Shown one piece after another: positions 1 to 11,745 of a DNA stretch of 64,000 nucleotides (positions are counted from its first letter, which is position 1; each line of letters starts with the position of its first letter). This DNA is from Trileptium ribeirensis (Eukaryota > Nematoda > Enoplea > Enoplida > Thoracostomopsidae). The position numbers and the translations under genes are program-made. The notes beneath the pieces are model-generated. The model ran no database searches and was not told the origin of the DNA. It was given only the letters and a program-made list of their open reading frames with translations. The DNA lies in NCBI GenBank assembly GCA_030248225.1, contig JASANE010020473.1, positions 45,199 through 109,198 on the forward strand, in the 5' to 3' direction.

Positions 1-470
1 GAATAGAATAAAGTTACAATGGAATTACATACGAATTGGCGCTTTTATGGCCATTACCAACAAGAAAACGATACAACAAGTATACATCATGGTAACTGTA
101 AAAATAGTATGGAATCAAAGCAAAATATAGGCGCTTTTACGGCTTTAACAACACGAAAGTATGGTATGAATATGGCATAACGAATATATACGTATATATA
201 CAATCAACAAGTACTATTTGAATAAGACTGCCAAATCGTGTAAATATGCCTGAAAATACATATAAGTATCGATAGCAATTCCAATGGTATACAGATATAT
301 GGTACGATCATGATTATACGGATCAAATTAATACGTGCCTTTATGGCCAACAAAAATGGTATAAAAAACCATGGCAACGGTAATATATATACGCGATTCA
401 AGTGTGCCAAGGAAGCCTTTATGGCCACAATAATATGGTCGTAATAACGATATGATGCAAGATACGTATA
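1..470. repeat. AT-rich degenerate short repeats
   Basis: The interval is very AT-rich. It contains several irregularly spaced copies of a short motif resembling GGCGCTTTTATGGCC or GCCTTTATGGCC (near 39, 131, 333 and 413), each followed by A-rich sequence. No coding signal is visible. It looks like an eroded tandem repeat. Confidence 0.35.
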
Positions 471-474
471 TCAA

Positions 475-635
475 TGGCAGGGAGTTCCGGTTCCGGCGAA
501 AATCGTGTTCCGGTTGCGGTTCTGGCAAAGGGCAAAAACCATGCCGGAACCGGAATTCCGGTTTAAAAATTTTGTTTGAAATTTCCCACGTTTTTTGCTT
601 AATCCTGTAATCCAAACATATGTAATATATACTAG
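475..635. repeat. GGTTCCGG-rich dispersed element, copy 1
   Basis: This is a GC-rich patch built from GGTTCCGG and its complement CCGGAACC. An AT-rich tail follows that contains CCAAACATATGTAATATAT. The same sequence, with only scattered differences, recurs at about 2217-2372, so this is a dispersed or duplicated element and not a unique sequence. No function can be assigned. Confidence 0.7.
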
Positions 636-652
636 TAACACGTAAACGTGGG

Positions 653-892
653 TGACGGAGGCATGGTGGTTAACAACGGCGTAAATAGTGCATACAGCTT
701 GTGGAATTTCTAACATTTTTGGTAACAGTTTAAAAGTAACATACTCATTTAAATCGAGTAGCTACACCTCATCTTCGAATTTTCACCATGAAAACAATTT
801 TAAGAAACTGAATTTATTATGTAAAATAATGTTCGGCTGCGACTGCTCCGGCTGCGACTCGCCACCTTCGGTGGCTCGTCTTGCCTCCGTCA
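653..892. mobile_element. candidate small TIR element (MITE-like)
   Basis: The interval starts with TGACGGAGGCA and ends with its exact reverse complement TGCCTCCGTCA. The inside carries a perfect hairpin, GCCACC-TTC-GGTGGC, at 861-875. The right-hand ~49 bp recurs at 1479-1527. The 11-bp inverted termini suggest a miniature inverted-repeat element of about 240 bp. No target-site duplication was confirmed, so a chance arrangement is possible. Confidence 0.4.
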
Positions 893-929
893 ATAACACA
901 CTTAATAATTTCTAACTCATTTTAAGAGA

Positions 930-1280
930 CTTTGCTCTTAATTTTAAGAGAATTTATAAAGGTAAGTAGATCACTCGTATACGGTCTTTTAGAAAACGTG
1001 AAGGTACATGTTATGTCAAAAAATGACCGAGATAGCACGAACGGTTGTCGAGATATGATGAACTTAGGTTTCCCTAAGTCAATTTTAAGAGAATTTGCTT
1101 AATTTTTAAGGAAAGAGATGAAATACGTCAATCATCTATATACAGCTGTTTAGAAAACGTGAAAATACATTTTATGTAAAAAAATCGCCGAAATAGCACG
1201 AACGGTTGTCGAGATGCGGTGAAAAAGCTGAAAAAATGGCAAAAATCCCTAAGTTTGAGCAACATTTGCTTAATTTTGAG
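930..1280. repeat. two-unit diverged tandem repeat, ~159-bp period
   Basis: Two diverged copies are visible. TTTAGAAAACGTGAA and GATAGCACGAACGGTTGTCG near 990-1055 recur as TTTAGAAAACGTGAA and AATAGCACGAACGGTTGTCG near 1149-1215. Both are preceded by TTTTAAGAGAATTT-like sequence. No open frame spans the units. Confidence 0.6.
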
Positions 1281-1478
1281 TACAAAGCAATTTTCGTAGA
1301 AAAAAGTGCTCAATGAAAGGGCACTCCGCAAGAGAATATGCAACACGAAGAAAAAAAATTTCTAAAATCGGCCCAGGCGTTCAACCTGCAGACCTGTCTG
1401 TGACAAACAAAAAAAAGTCACAGAGAAAATTGAAATTTTGCGTCTAGTATATTGATATATATAAAGTTAAATGTACGC

Positions 1479-1527
1479 CTCCGGCTGCGACTCGCCATCT
1501 TCGGTGGCTCGTCTTGCCTCCGTCAAT
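1479..1527. repeat. second copy of the hairpin-bearing terminus seen at 846-894
   Basis: About 49 bp matches 846-894 almost exactly. The one change inside the hairpin stem (GCCATC instead of GCCACC, opposite GGTGGC) keeps pairing as a wobble. It ends with the same TGCCTCCGTCA terminus. It may be the right end of a second related TIR element. Confidence 0.5.
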
Positions 1528-2160
1528 TATACAATGATCAAGCTCCAATATAACCAAGCAAAAGAAAAGATTAACTAACCAATTTGCCGTCTGAAACGTA
1601 AGTACGGCGCATAATTTGAGCAGGAATTTTTCATAATAACCTGCAGCAGTTTGTTAAATCAAAGCCAGGTCGATGCTTGTAGCAGCTACTTTACACATCC
1701 AGAAGTCTGTGGGATACGTTTGAATTAAACCGGTCCAACTCGGTAACAGAGTATGGCTTACGCAAAAGAACATGCAACAAACGTATGTATAGTAAAGGAA
1801 GGCGACTGGAGACAGAGCGAAAGTGTGTATTCTACGCTCCAAGCTTTGTAAGCACATTCGATTTGACGCAGTATGCGCAATGATGTATAGTTGAAGACAT
1901 TTTTTGCTCTGAATGTCCAAAAACCGACAATTTGATCGATAAATAAACATTATTAGCTTCCTCGGTGTCTTTAAAGTTTCAGAAAGGCAATAATACTATC
2001 GCAATACATTGAGTTTAATGTAAAAGTTATTTTTAATGCATTTTAAATCCACTATACCTTCATTTCTTCCATCATCTGTTTTACTATATATAAATTTCGA
2101 AGACCAGGTTCCGGTTCCGGATCGAGTTTAAATGGACGGTTCCGGTTGCTGGTTCCGGTA
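1528..2160. repeat. duplicated block, copy A
   Basis: From ATACAATGATCAAGCTCCAA onward this block aligns with 2372-3338. It ends in a GGTTCCGG-rich stretch, as copy B does. Copy A lacks the 347-bp segment found in copy B after the sequence ACGCAAAAG. Minus-strand open frames here are not conserved in reading frame between the copies, so I do not call a gene. Confidence 0.75.
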
Positions 2161-2216
2161 ATTCTCTGATCAATGGGTACCTTCATGGCACTATAATCAA
2201 TCCATATATATATATA

Positions 2217-2372
2217 TCAGGGAGTAATTTCGGTTCCGGCGAAAATCGTGTTCCGGTTGCGGTTCCGGCAAAGGCAAAAACCATACCGGAACCGGAATTA
2301 GGATTTAAAAAGTTTGTTTGAAATTTTCTACGTTTTTTGCTTCAACTGTGATCCAAACATATGTAATATATA
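2217..2372. repeat. GGTTCCGG-rich dispersed element, copy 2
   Basis: This is near-identical to 475-635, including the GCGAAAATCGTGTTCCGGTT core and the CCAAACATATGTAATATAT tail. It lies directly before duplicated block copy B. Confidence 0.7.
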
Positions 2373-3338
2373 TTATACAATGATCAAGCTCCAATACAAA
2401 CAAGCAAAAAAAGATTAACTAAGCAATTTGACGTTTGAAATGTAGGTAGGGCACATAATGTCAGTTGGAATTTTTCAAAATAACCTGCAGGAGTTTGTTA
2501 ACAAATCAAAGCCACGTCGATGCTTGTAGCAGCTATTTTACACATCCAGAAGCCTGTGGTGTACGTTTCAATTAAACCGGTCCAACTCGGTAACAGAGTA
2601 TGGCTTACGCAAAAGTACTTAGGGTATGTTTGGCTAACATAAATTGCGTCAAGCACTCGCCAGTGAGCTTGTAAACTTGGTAAATCAGTCTAAATTGAAG
2701 TAAACTAACGTTATCTGCAACGCAGCTAGAAACTGCTTTCTTAGCAATAAACTGTATTTATTGAAACTGTGCGAGCAGCATCACAGTGTGTCTCATTTAT
2801 AGCATTCTGATTAGAAAGTTATCATCATTATGATCTAACTGATGGGCATTGTTTGTCCAACGTTAGCCTAAACAGTGTCTCTGACTACTGATCAGAAAAT
2901 TACCTTCTATCTATTATTTTCTCTTAGAATCATATAAACCAATAATTTCATGTTTCCTACAGAACATGTAACAAACGTATGTGTAGTAAAGGCAGGCGAC
3001 TGGAGACAGAGCGAAAGTGTGTATTCTACGCTCCAAGCTTTGTAAGCATATTCGATTTGACGCAGTATACGCAATGGTGTATAGTGGAAGACATTTTTTT
3101 GCTCTGGGTGTTCAAAAATCGACATATTTGATCAATAAATACACATTATTAGCTTCCTCAGTCTCTTTAAAGTTTCAGAAAAGCAATAATACCACCGCAA
3201 TACATTATGTTTAATGTAAAAGTTATTTTTAATGCATTTTAAATCCACTATACCTTGATTTCTTCCTTCATCTGTTTTACTATATATAAATTTCGAAGAC
3301 CAGGTTCCGGTTCCGGTTTAAATGGACGGTTCCGGTTC
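2372..3338. repeat. duplicated block, copy B, interrupted by a 347-bp insertion
   Basis: This aligns with copy A (1528-2160) on both sides of an extra segment at 2616-2962. Its GGTTCCGG-rich end abuts the first unit of the satellite array that starts near 3340. Confidence 0.75.
2616..2962. other. 347-bp segment present in copy B and absent from copy A
   Basis: Copy A reads ACGCAAAAG-AACATG where copy B has this segment in between. The segment's right end, TTTCCTACAG, looks like a 3' splice site, and a GT occurs at 2615-2616. A GT-AG intron would, however, leave one base fewer than copy A has. Weak inverted similarity (GTTTGGCTAAC near 2630 against GTTAGCCTAAAC near 2863) also allows a small transposon. 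The nature is unresolved. Confidence 0.5.
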
Positions 3339-3339
3339 A

Positions 3340-6300
3340 TCCCATTTGCAAAAGTTCGTCGATACTTTCCGCACGTCTTAAAGAAATGAAACAAAAGTTT
3401 GTCAAAATCCATGAAGCAGTTGAAAACCTACATCATGAAAACCAATAAAATGACACTATTTTTTAATTCAAAGGCGTTGGGTTGTGAAAAAAGCGTAGGG
3501 GATCCCCAACAATAGTGTCCGTGCATTACCATATCAATTTCCAGCCCAAGTCCCTCAGTTGGGGGTATATACATCCATTTTGCAAAAGTTCGTCGATACT
3601 TTCGACACGTCTTAAAGAAATCATACAAAAAAAGTTTGTCAAAATCCATGGCACACTTGAAAAGTTACATCATGAAAACCAATAAAAAGACACTATTTTT
3701 AATTCAAAGGGGGTGGATTGTGAAAAAAGCGTAGGGGGTACTCAGGAATATTGTCCCTGCATTCCCATATCGATTTCCTACCCAACAAAAAACCGCATAA
3801 AAATTCATCAACGGTTTCAAAAGTCATGGTTAAAATATGACAAACCAATTACTTGGGTCACAAAAATTATAAGATAGTTTAAAGGGAGGTCCCCCAATTA
3901 GGGGGTATATCCCATTTGCAAAAGTTCGTCGATACTTTCGGCAACGCTTAAAGAAATGAAACAAAAAAAGTTTGTCAAAATCCATGAAGCAGTTGAAAAG
4001 TTACATCATGAGAACCAATAAAATGACACTATTTTTTAATTCAAAGGGGGGAGGATTGTGAAAAAAGCGTAGGGGATGCTCAGGAATATTGTCCCTACAT
4101 TCCCATATCGATTTCCTACCCAACAAAAAACCGCATAAAAATCCATAAACTGTTTCAAAAGTTATGGTCAAAAATACGTGATAAACCCAAAACTTGGGAC
4201 ACACACAGACATACGGCAGTTACATTATAAGATAGTTTAAAGGGAGGTCCCCCAATTAGGGGGTACATCCCATTTGCAAAAGTTCTTCGATACTTTCGGC
4301 ACCGCTTAAAGAAATGAAACAAAAAAGTTTGTCAAAATCCATGAAGCACTTGAAAAGTTACATCATGAAAACCAATAAAAAGACACTATTTTTAATTCAA
4401 AGGGGGTGGATTGTGAAAAAAGCGTAGGGGGTGCTCAGGAATATTGTCCCTACATTCCCATATCGATTTCCTACCCAACAAAAAACCGCATAAAAATTCA
4501 TAAAAGGTTTCAAAAGTCATGGTTAAAATATGATAAACCCATTACTTGGGTCACACACAGACAGACATACGGCAATTACATTATAAGATAGTTTAAAGGG
4601 AGGTCCCCCAATTAGGGGGTACATCCCATTTGCAAAAGTTCGTCGATACTTTCGGCACGTCTTAAAGAAATGAAACAAAAAAGTTTGTCAAAATCCATGA
4701 AGCAGTTGAAGACTTACATCATGAAAACCAATAAAATGACACTACTTTTTTCTAATTCAAAGGCCTTGGGTTGTGAAAAAAGCGTAGGGGATGCCCAACA
4801 ATAGTGTCCGTGCATTCCCATATCGATTTCCTGCCCAAGTCCCCAGTTAGGGGTTACATCCCCTTTGCAAAAGTTCGTCGATGCTTTCGGCACGTCTTAA
4901 AGAAATGAAACAAAAAAAAGTTTGTCAAAATCCATGAAGCAGTTGAAGACTTACATCATGAAAACCAATAAAATGACACTACTTTTTTTAATTCAAAGGG
5001 GGTGGGTGGGTTGCGAAAAAAGCGTAGGGGATGCCCAACAATTGTGTACGTGCATTCCCATATGGATTTACTGTCCAAGTGCCCCAGTTAGGGGGTTACA
5101 TCCCCTTTGCAAAAGTTCGTCGATGCTTTCGGCACGTCTTAAAGAAATGAAACAAAAAAAGTTTGTCAAAATCCATGAAGCAGTTGAAAACTTACATCAT
5201 GAAAACCAATAAAATGACACTATTTTTAATTCAAAGGGGTGGGTTGTGAAAAAAGCGTAGGGGTGCCCATCAATAGTGTCAGTGCATTCTTATATTCGAT
5301 GTCCTATCCAACAAAACTTCCATAAAAATCGATAAACGGTTTCAAAAGTCATGGTCAAAAATATGTGACAAACCCAAAACTTGGGGCACACACACAGACA
5401 GTCATACGGCAATTACATTATAAGATAGTTTTAAGGGAGGTCCCCCAGTTCGAGGGTACATCCTATTTGCAAAAGTTCGTCGATACTTTAAGCACGTCTT
5501 AAAGAAATGAAACAAAAGTTTGTCAAAATCCATGAAGCAGTTGAAAACCTACATCATGAAAACCAATAAAATGACACTATTTTTTAATTCAAAGGCGTTG
5601 GGTTGTGAAAAAGGCGTACGGGATGCACAACAATAGTGTCCGTGCATTCCCATATCGATTTCCAGCCCTAGTCCCCCAGTTGGGGGTATATACATCCCTT
5701 TTGCAAAAGTTCGTCGATACTTTCGACACGTCTTAAAGAAATGATACAAAAAAAGTTTGTCAAAATCCATGGCGCAGTTGAAAAGTTACATCATGAAAAC
5801 CAATAAAAAGACACTATTTTTAATTGAAAGGGGGTGGATTGTGATAAAAGCGTAGGGGGTGCTCAGGAATATTGTCCCTGCATTCCCATATCGATTTCGT
5901 ACCCAACAAAAAACCGCATAAAAACACATAAACGGTTTCAAAACTTATGGTCAAAAATATGTGACAAACCCAAAACTTGGGGCACACACAGACATACATA
6001 CGGCAATTACATTATAAAATAGTTTAAAGGGAGGTCCCCCAGTTAGGGAGTATATACATCCCATTTGCAAAAGTTCGTCGATACTTTCGGCACGTCTTAA
6101 AGAAATGAAACAAAAAAGTTTGTCAAAATCCATGAAGCAGTTGAAGACTTACATCATGAAAACCAATAAAATGACACCACTTTTTTTAATTCAAAGGGGG
6201 TGGGTGGATTGCGAAAAAAGCGTAGGGGATGCCCAACAATAGTGTGCGTGCATTCCCATATGGATTTCCTGTCCAAGTGCCCCAGTTAGGGGGTTACATC

Positions 6301-8897
6301 CCCTTTGCAAAAGTTCGTCGATGCCTTCGGCACGTCTTAAAGAAATGAAACAAAAAAAGTTTGTCAAAATCCATGAAGCAGTTGAAAACTTACATCATGA
6401 AAACCAATAAAATGACACTATTTTTAATTCAAAGGGGTGGGTTGTGAAAAAAGCGTAGGGGTGCCCATCAATAGTGTCAGTGCATTCTTATATTCGATGT
6501 CCTATCCAACAAAACTCCCATAAAAATCGATAAACGGTTTCAAAAGTCATGGTCAAAAATATGTGACAAACCCAAAACTTGGGGCACACACAGACAGTCA
6601 TACGGCAATTACATTATAAGATAGTTTTAAGGGAGGTCCCCCAGTTCGAGGGTACATCCTATTTGCAAAAGTTCGGCGATACTTTCCGCACGTCTTAAAA
6701 AAATGAAACAAAAGTTTGTCAAAATCCATGAAGCAGTTGAAAACCTACATCATGAAAACCAATAAAATGACACTATTTTTTAATTCAAAGGGGGGTGGAT
6801 CGTGAAAAAAGCCTAGGGGATGCCCAACCATAGTGTCCGTGCATTCCCATATCGATTTCCTGCCCAAATCCCCCAGTTAGGGGTTACATCCCCTTTGCAA
6901 AAGTTCGTCGATGCTTTCGGCACGTCTTAAAGAAATGAAACAAAAAAAGTTTGTCAAAATCCATGAAGCAGTTGAAAAGTTACATCATGAGAACCAATAA
7001 AATGACACTATTTTTTAATTCAAAGGGGGGGGGGTGGATTGTGAAAAAAGCGTAGGGGATGCTCAGGAATATTGTCCCTACATTCCCATATCGATTTCCT
7101 ACCCAACAAAAAACCGCATAAAAATCCATAAACTGTTTCAAAAGTCATGGTCAAAAATATGTGATAAACCCAAACTTGGGACATACACAGACATACGGCA
7201 GTTACATTATAAGATAGTTTAAAGGGAGGTCTCCCAATTAGGGCGTACATCCCATTTGCAAAAGTTCTTCGACACTTTCGGCACCGCTTAAAGAAATGAA
7301 ACAAAAAAGTTTGTCAAAATCCATGAAGCATTTGAAAACTTACATCATGAAAACCAATAAAATGACACTATTTTTTAATTCAAAAGACGATGGGTTGTGA
7401 AAAAAGCGTATGGGATGCTCAGGAATATTGTCCCTGCATTCTCATATCGATTTCGTACCCAACAAAAAACCGCATAAAAACACATAAACGGTTTCAAAAG
7501 TTATGGTCAAAAATATGTGACAAACCCAAAACTTGGGGCACACACAGACAGACATACGGCAATTACATTATAAGATAGTTTAAAGGGAGGTCCCCCAATT
7601 AGGGGGTACATCCCATTTGCAAAAGTTCGTCGATACTTTCGGCACGTCTTAAAGAAATGAAACAAAAAAGTTTGTCAAAATCCATGAAGCAGTTGAAGAC
7701 TTACATCATGAAAACCAATAAAATGACACTACTTTTTTTAATTCAAAGGGGGTGGGTGGGTTGCGAAAAAAGCGTAGGGGATGCCCAACAATAGTGTCCG
7801 TGCATTCCCATATCGATTTCCTGCCCAAGTCCCCCAGTTAGGGGTTACATCCCCTTTGCAAAAGTTCGTCGATGCTTTCGGCACGTCTTAAAGAAATGAA
7901 ACAAAAAAAGTTTGTCAAAATCCATGAAGCAGTTGAAAACTTACATCATGAAAACCAATAAAATGACACTATTTTTTACTTTCAAAGGGGTGGGTTGTGA
8001 AAAAAGCGTAGGGGTGCCCATCAATAGTGTCAGTACATTCCCATATTCGACGTCCTATCCAACAAAACTCCCATAAAAATCGATAAACGGTTTCAAAAAT
8101 CATGGTCAAAAATATGTGACAAACCCAAAACTTGGGGCACACACAGAGAGTCATACGGCAATTACATTATAAGATAGTTTAAAGGAATTCCCCCAGTTAG
8201 GGGGTACATCCCATTTGCAAAAGTTCGTCGATACTTTCCGCACGTCTTAAAGAAATGAAACAAAAGTTTGTCAAAATCCATGAAGCAGTTGAAAACCTAC
8301 ATCATGAAAACCAATAAAATGACACTATTTTTTTAATTCAAAGGCGTTGGGTTGTGAAAAACGTAGGGGATGCCCAACAATTGTGTCCGTGCATTCCCAT
8401 ATCGATTTCCAGCCCAAGTCCCCCAGTTGGGGGTATATACATCCCTTTTGCAAAAGTCCGTCGATACTTTCGACACGTCTTAAAGAAATGATACAAAAAA
8501 AGTTTGTCAAAATCCATGGCGCAGTTGAAAAGTTACATCATGAAAACCAATAAAAAGACACTATTTTTAATTCAAAGGGGCTGGATTGTGAAAAAAGCGT
8601 AGGGGATGCTCAGGAATATTGTCCATGCATTCCCATATCGATTTCCTACCCAACAAAAAACCGCATAAAAATTCATAAACGGTTTCAAAATCATGGTTAA
8701 AATATGACAAACCCATTACTTGGGTCACACAATTATAAGATAGTTTAAAGGGAGGTCCCCCAATTAGGGGGTGCATCCCATTTGCAAAATTTCGTCGATA
8801 CTTTCGGCAACGCTTAAAGAAATGAAACAAAAAAAGTTAGTCAAAATCCATGAAGCACTTGAAAACTTACATCATGAAAACCAATAAAATGACACTA
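3340..8897. repeat. satellite array with two unit lengths (~235 and ~360 bp)
   Basis: Nineteen units can be indexed by TTGCAAAAGTTC: 3346, 3580, 3916, 4274, 4630, 4865, 5107, 5467, 5701, 6065, 6305, 6663, 6895, 7256, 7617, 7856, 8215, 8448 and 8782. Spacings fall into 232-242 bp (8 times) and 334-364 bp (10 times). The short unit is the long unit lacking about 120 bp, from after CCTACCCAA to just before GTCCCCCA. From 5467 on, short and long units alternate, apart from two adjacent long units (spanning 6895-7617), giving a ~598-bp dimer. Small open frames inside are broken differently in each unit and are not genes. The array ends inside a unit at GACACTAAGATC. Confidence 0.95.
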
Positions 8898-10745
8898 AGA
8901 TCTAGTGAATAGCAGAACAGTGCGGTGAAATAACGCAGCGCTATTTTTGAGACATTTGTATCTGTTGGTACAGATTAAAACAATATGTCCTTTCGAAATT
9001 CATATACCCTCCCGAATCTCCAGGGCATAAGCCGCCTCGAGGAAATTCCGGATTTTTAGACCATGCGGAATTACATGTGTTATCATGATAGATAATACTA
9101 GCAAAGTTTGTTATAGATTTTAGTCCATTTGGAGGCAGTTGGAAATCATATTAATTGTCAAAGATCGTAGGTCAATCTTGTGTACTAAATGGTCCACTTT
9201 AAAACGGAAGGGCAGGAGGAGATAAAATTTGCCACTCCAAACTTAAAGTTACTGTCTTGATTACACCAGCAAAAGTAATGGATACGTGATATTTATTAGA
9301 ACTCCCAAACTTTCAAGTTACTGTTTTATAGTTGAGTCTTATGCCCAAAACACAAAAAATTACTGGGCGAATTGAATTCAGCAACACCCACAAAATTTTC
9401 AAATTGTGAGTTCTTAGGCCACAAAATCTCTGGGCAGTTTTATATCCTCTACCGTCAGTTTTAAAGTAGATGGTCTGTGATATACGCGATATTTGCATAA
9501 ATAATTTTTCGAAGTAAGAAAATATTCAGCCGGCTTTGCTTTCCTGTACAACTTGGATATTGTGTTTCGGTAGCTGATTTTTGCGAGCGCATCGATGCTA
9601 ACTTTAAAAATTGTGTTTGGTATTGAAGACAGTGTTAAATCAAAAGGTCACATCTTATGGTTTTACCAAGATATTTTGCCATATTCCTTTCCATGCCAAA
9701 CTAACAGCATCAGTCAGTATTATGCGGCGCCGGCGTCATGATATCCCCAACGTTGAGAGCCTATGTACCCCACACAGTGTCAGGCACACTCTCGACAACG
9801 GGTATCCTAGACACTCCGTGTTTGTATAAATTTTTAACCGTAATTACCTAGGGGTATTGCCACTTTTCGACGGTGTTGAAGACATCGTGTCTTCTTCGTA
9901 GTTTTGTTGACGGTGGGCGCGCATAATCTCGCATACATGTCTATGATCTTGAGACCAACATCGAGATTTTAAATAAACTGAACGGTACAACTGACTATTA
10001 TGCAGACTGTTACTGTTTAACTCTCGTGAAACTGGTAGCTAAGGATATGTACGACGCCGTGAACAAAAACGCAGTAGATAGGGCTGTGTCGCAAACCCTC
10101 AGAAGTAGATTTACAGTATTGTGTGACCCTGACTGTCTATGCGGAAGGGTCGCGACTATAGGAGGATAAAAGTCCCAAACAGTGTGAGCATTACGACGCA
10201 AACGCCGCATTTTTACCTAATATTTCGCTATTCGGGATAAAGATAAATATAGAAACTGGAAATTCAGATTCCGATTGCTAAAACGGCATTTACGAATTTT
10301 GACTAACGAAATTAGTTGAGATTCAAATCCGATTATCAAATTTTTAACGACGTAACGATCCTTTACTGGCTGAAATTCGTAAAGGAAGGACACGAAGAAC
10401 AAGTTGAAATTTGTTTCATTTCAATACTAACTGACAGCATCAACAACGACCAACAATAAATTCAAACATTCTTATTTGGCTAAACACACCAGAACAACTA
10501 CTAGTACAGAGCCGCCGCCTATCGGTCTGTTTGATTTTGACAAATAACACAAACTGCAAGCGACACAGGAAGCCTAAAATTAATTCTCAACAACGAACTG
10601 GATATATATTATAGTAGTACCGTCATGACTTTGTATTCGTTTCTACTACGATGGTACAGGTGGTACAACAATGCTTGTACAGCACACAGCGGTGAACACA
10701 AAATAAGCTGAATCCCCGACTTTTAAAATTAGCTAAAGCAAAAGC
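8898..10745. other. no recognised feature
   Basis: This is AT-rich single-copy-looking sequence. Open frames are short and show no recognisable domain. A weak repetition of AAGTTACTGT and AAAATTTCAAATTG-like strings occurs near 9240-9420. Confidence 0.5.
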
Positions 10746-10747
10746 CA

Positions 10748-10770
10748 ATAATAATAATAATAATAATAAG
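10748..10770. repeat. AAT trinucleotide microsatellite
   Basis: An uninterrupted run of about seven AAT units is seen. No coding frame is associated with it. Confidence 0.9.
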
Positions 10771-11529
10771 TTAATGGCGCGTACAACGAACAACTAGCGT
10801 TTCGCTCGTTCTGGCTAGTATTGGATAAACTATTAGTCTGAAATAGAAAACTAAACACATATATCAGTCCAAGTTAACAATACAAGTCGCCAGATTAGGG
10901 CATAATAACCGCGACAAGTGGGCAATTTGTCGATTAAGTTGCAGTGCCTGCTTGAATGTAAAAAAGCACTCAGTTGGACTAGTATATATTATATGCTGCG
11001 GGGATTACAATTTGCCCCTTTTATAAGTATATAGTTGCCTCAAACAACTGAACTTGTACCCGTGTCTTCTGCTTATTAATCCCCAAAGCGAGCTAAACGA
11101 GCTATAAATTGAGAGCATGATTGTTCAGTGTGTGTTCGCTCATTAGTACTGTTGCTTCTCGGATTCGCATTGTTCCGTGAATGACAATGCCCTAAATGAA
11201 ATATAATCTATATAATTGTGAAGTTACGCGTTTTAGACAAACTAGTCAATATTGCTGCCTTTCAGTATTCGGTGTTGATATTTACAAAATTTCTGCAATG
11301 ATAAATATTTGACCTATGTATAAAATAGCTCATTGTACAAATTAGATATTAGACCATTTTTTAATTTTGTATGGAGAAAAGAAATTGCCACAACGGGTGA
11401 GATATAATTCGTTGGTAATGTCAAAATAATACATATTCCAGTTATGGCGTTTTTTCTGAAACAAAGACTTGCCTCTAATTATAAGTTAATCTCGAAAACA
11501 GAACAACTCCATAATTAATCGGTGTTTGA

Positions 11530-11745
11530 GGTTAGTAACCCGGGAACGGTTGAACGCGGTAGGCAGATGCCCCCTCAGAAATCAAGCTGTAGATAACACT
11601 GTTTCTTGTGCGCCCCCTCACCATCCTGAAAATATCCACAAATTTCCAAATTATCACTAAATTTTTCCAAATTTTTCTCTATATACCCAAAAATTTTCGC
11701 TATCCTTCGGCACGCAGTGGGAATAATTATGGTTGAAGAGGGCCT
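11530..11745 (-). repeat. GC-rich dispersed element with AAAATTTTTGG tail (minus orientation)
   Basis: Read on the minus strand, a GTGCCGAAGG box is followed by GCGAAAATTTTTGGGT and then A/T-rich sequence rich in GGAAAAATT-like strings. The same order (GTGCACCGAAGG, then AAAAATTTTAGG and GGAAAAAATTTTTGGG) is seen on the plus strand at 21838-21915. It is probably a dispersed retroelement-derived repeat of unknown class. Confidence 0.4.

Noticed and set aside
3428..8830. Many 60-95-codon frames inside the satellite
   Set aside because: They repeat with the satellite units, are cut at different places in each unit and show no coding constraint.
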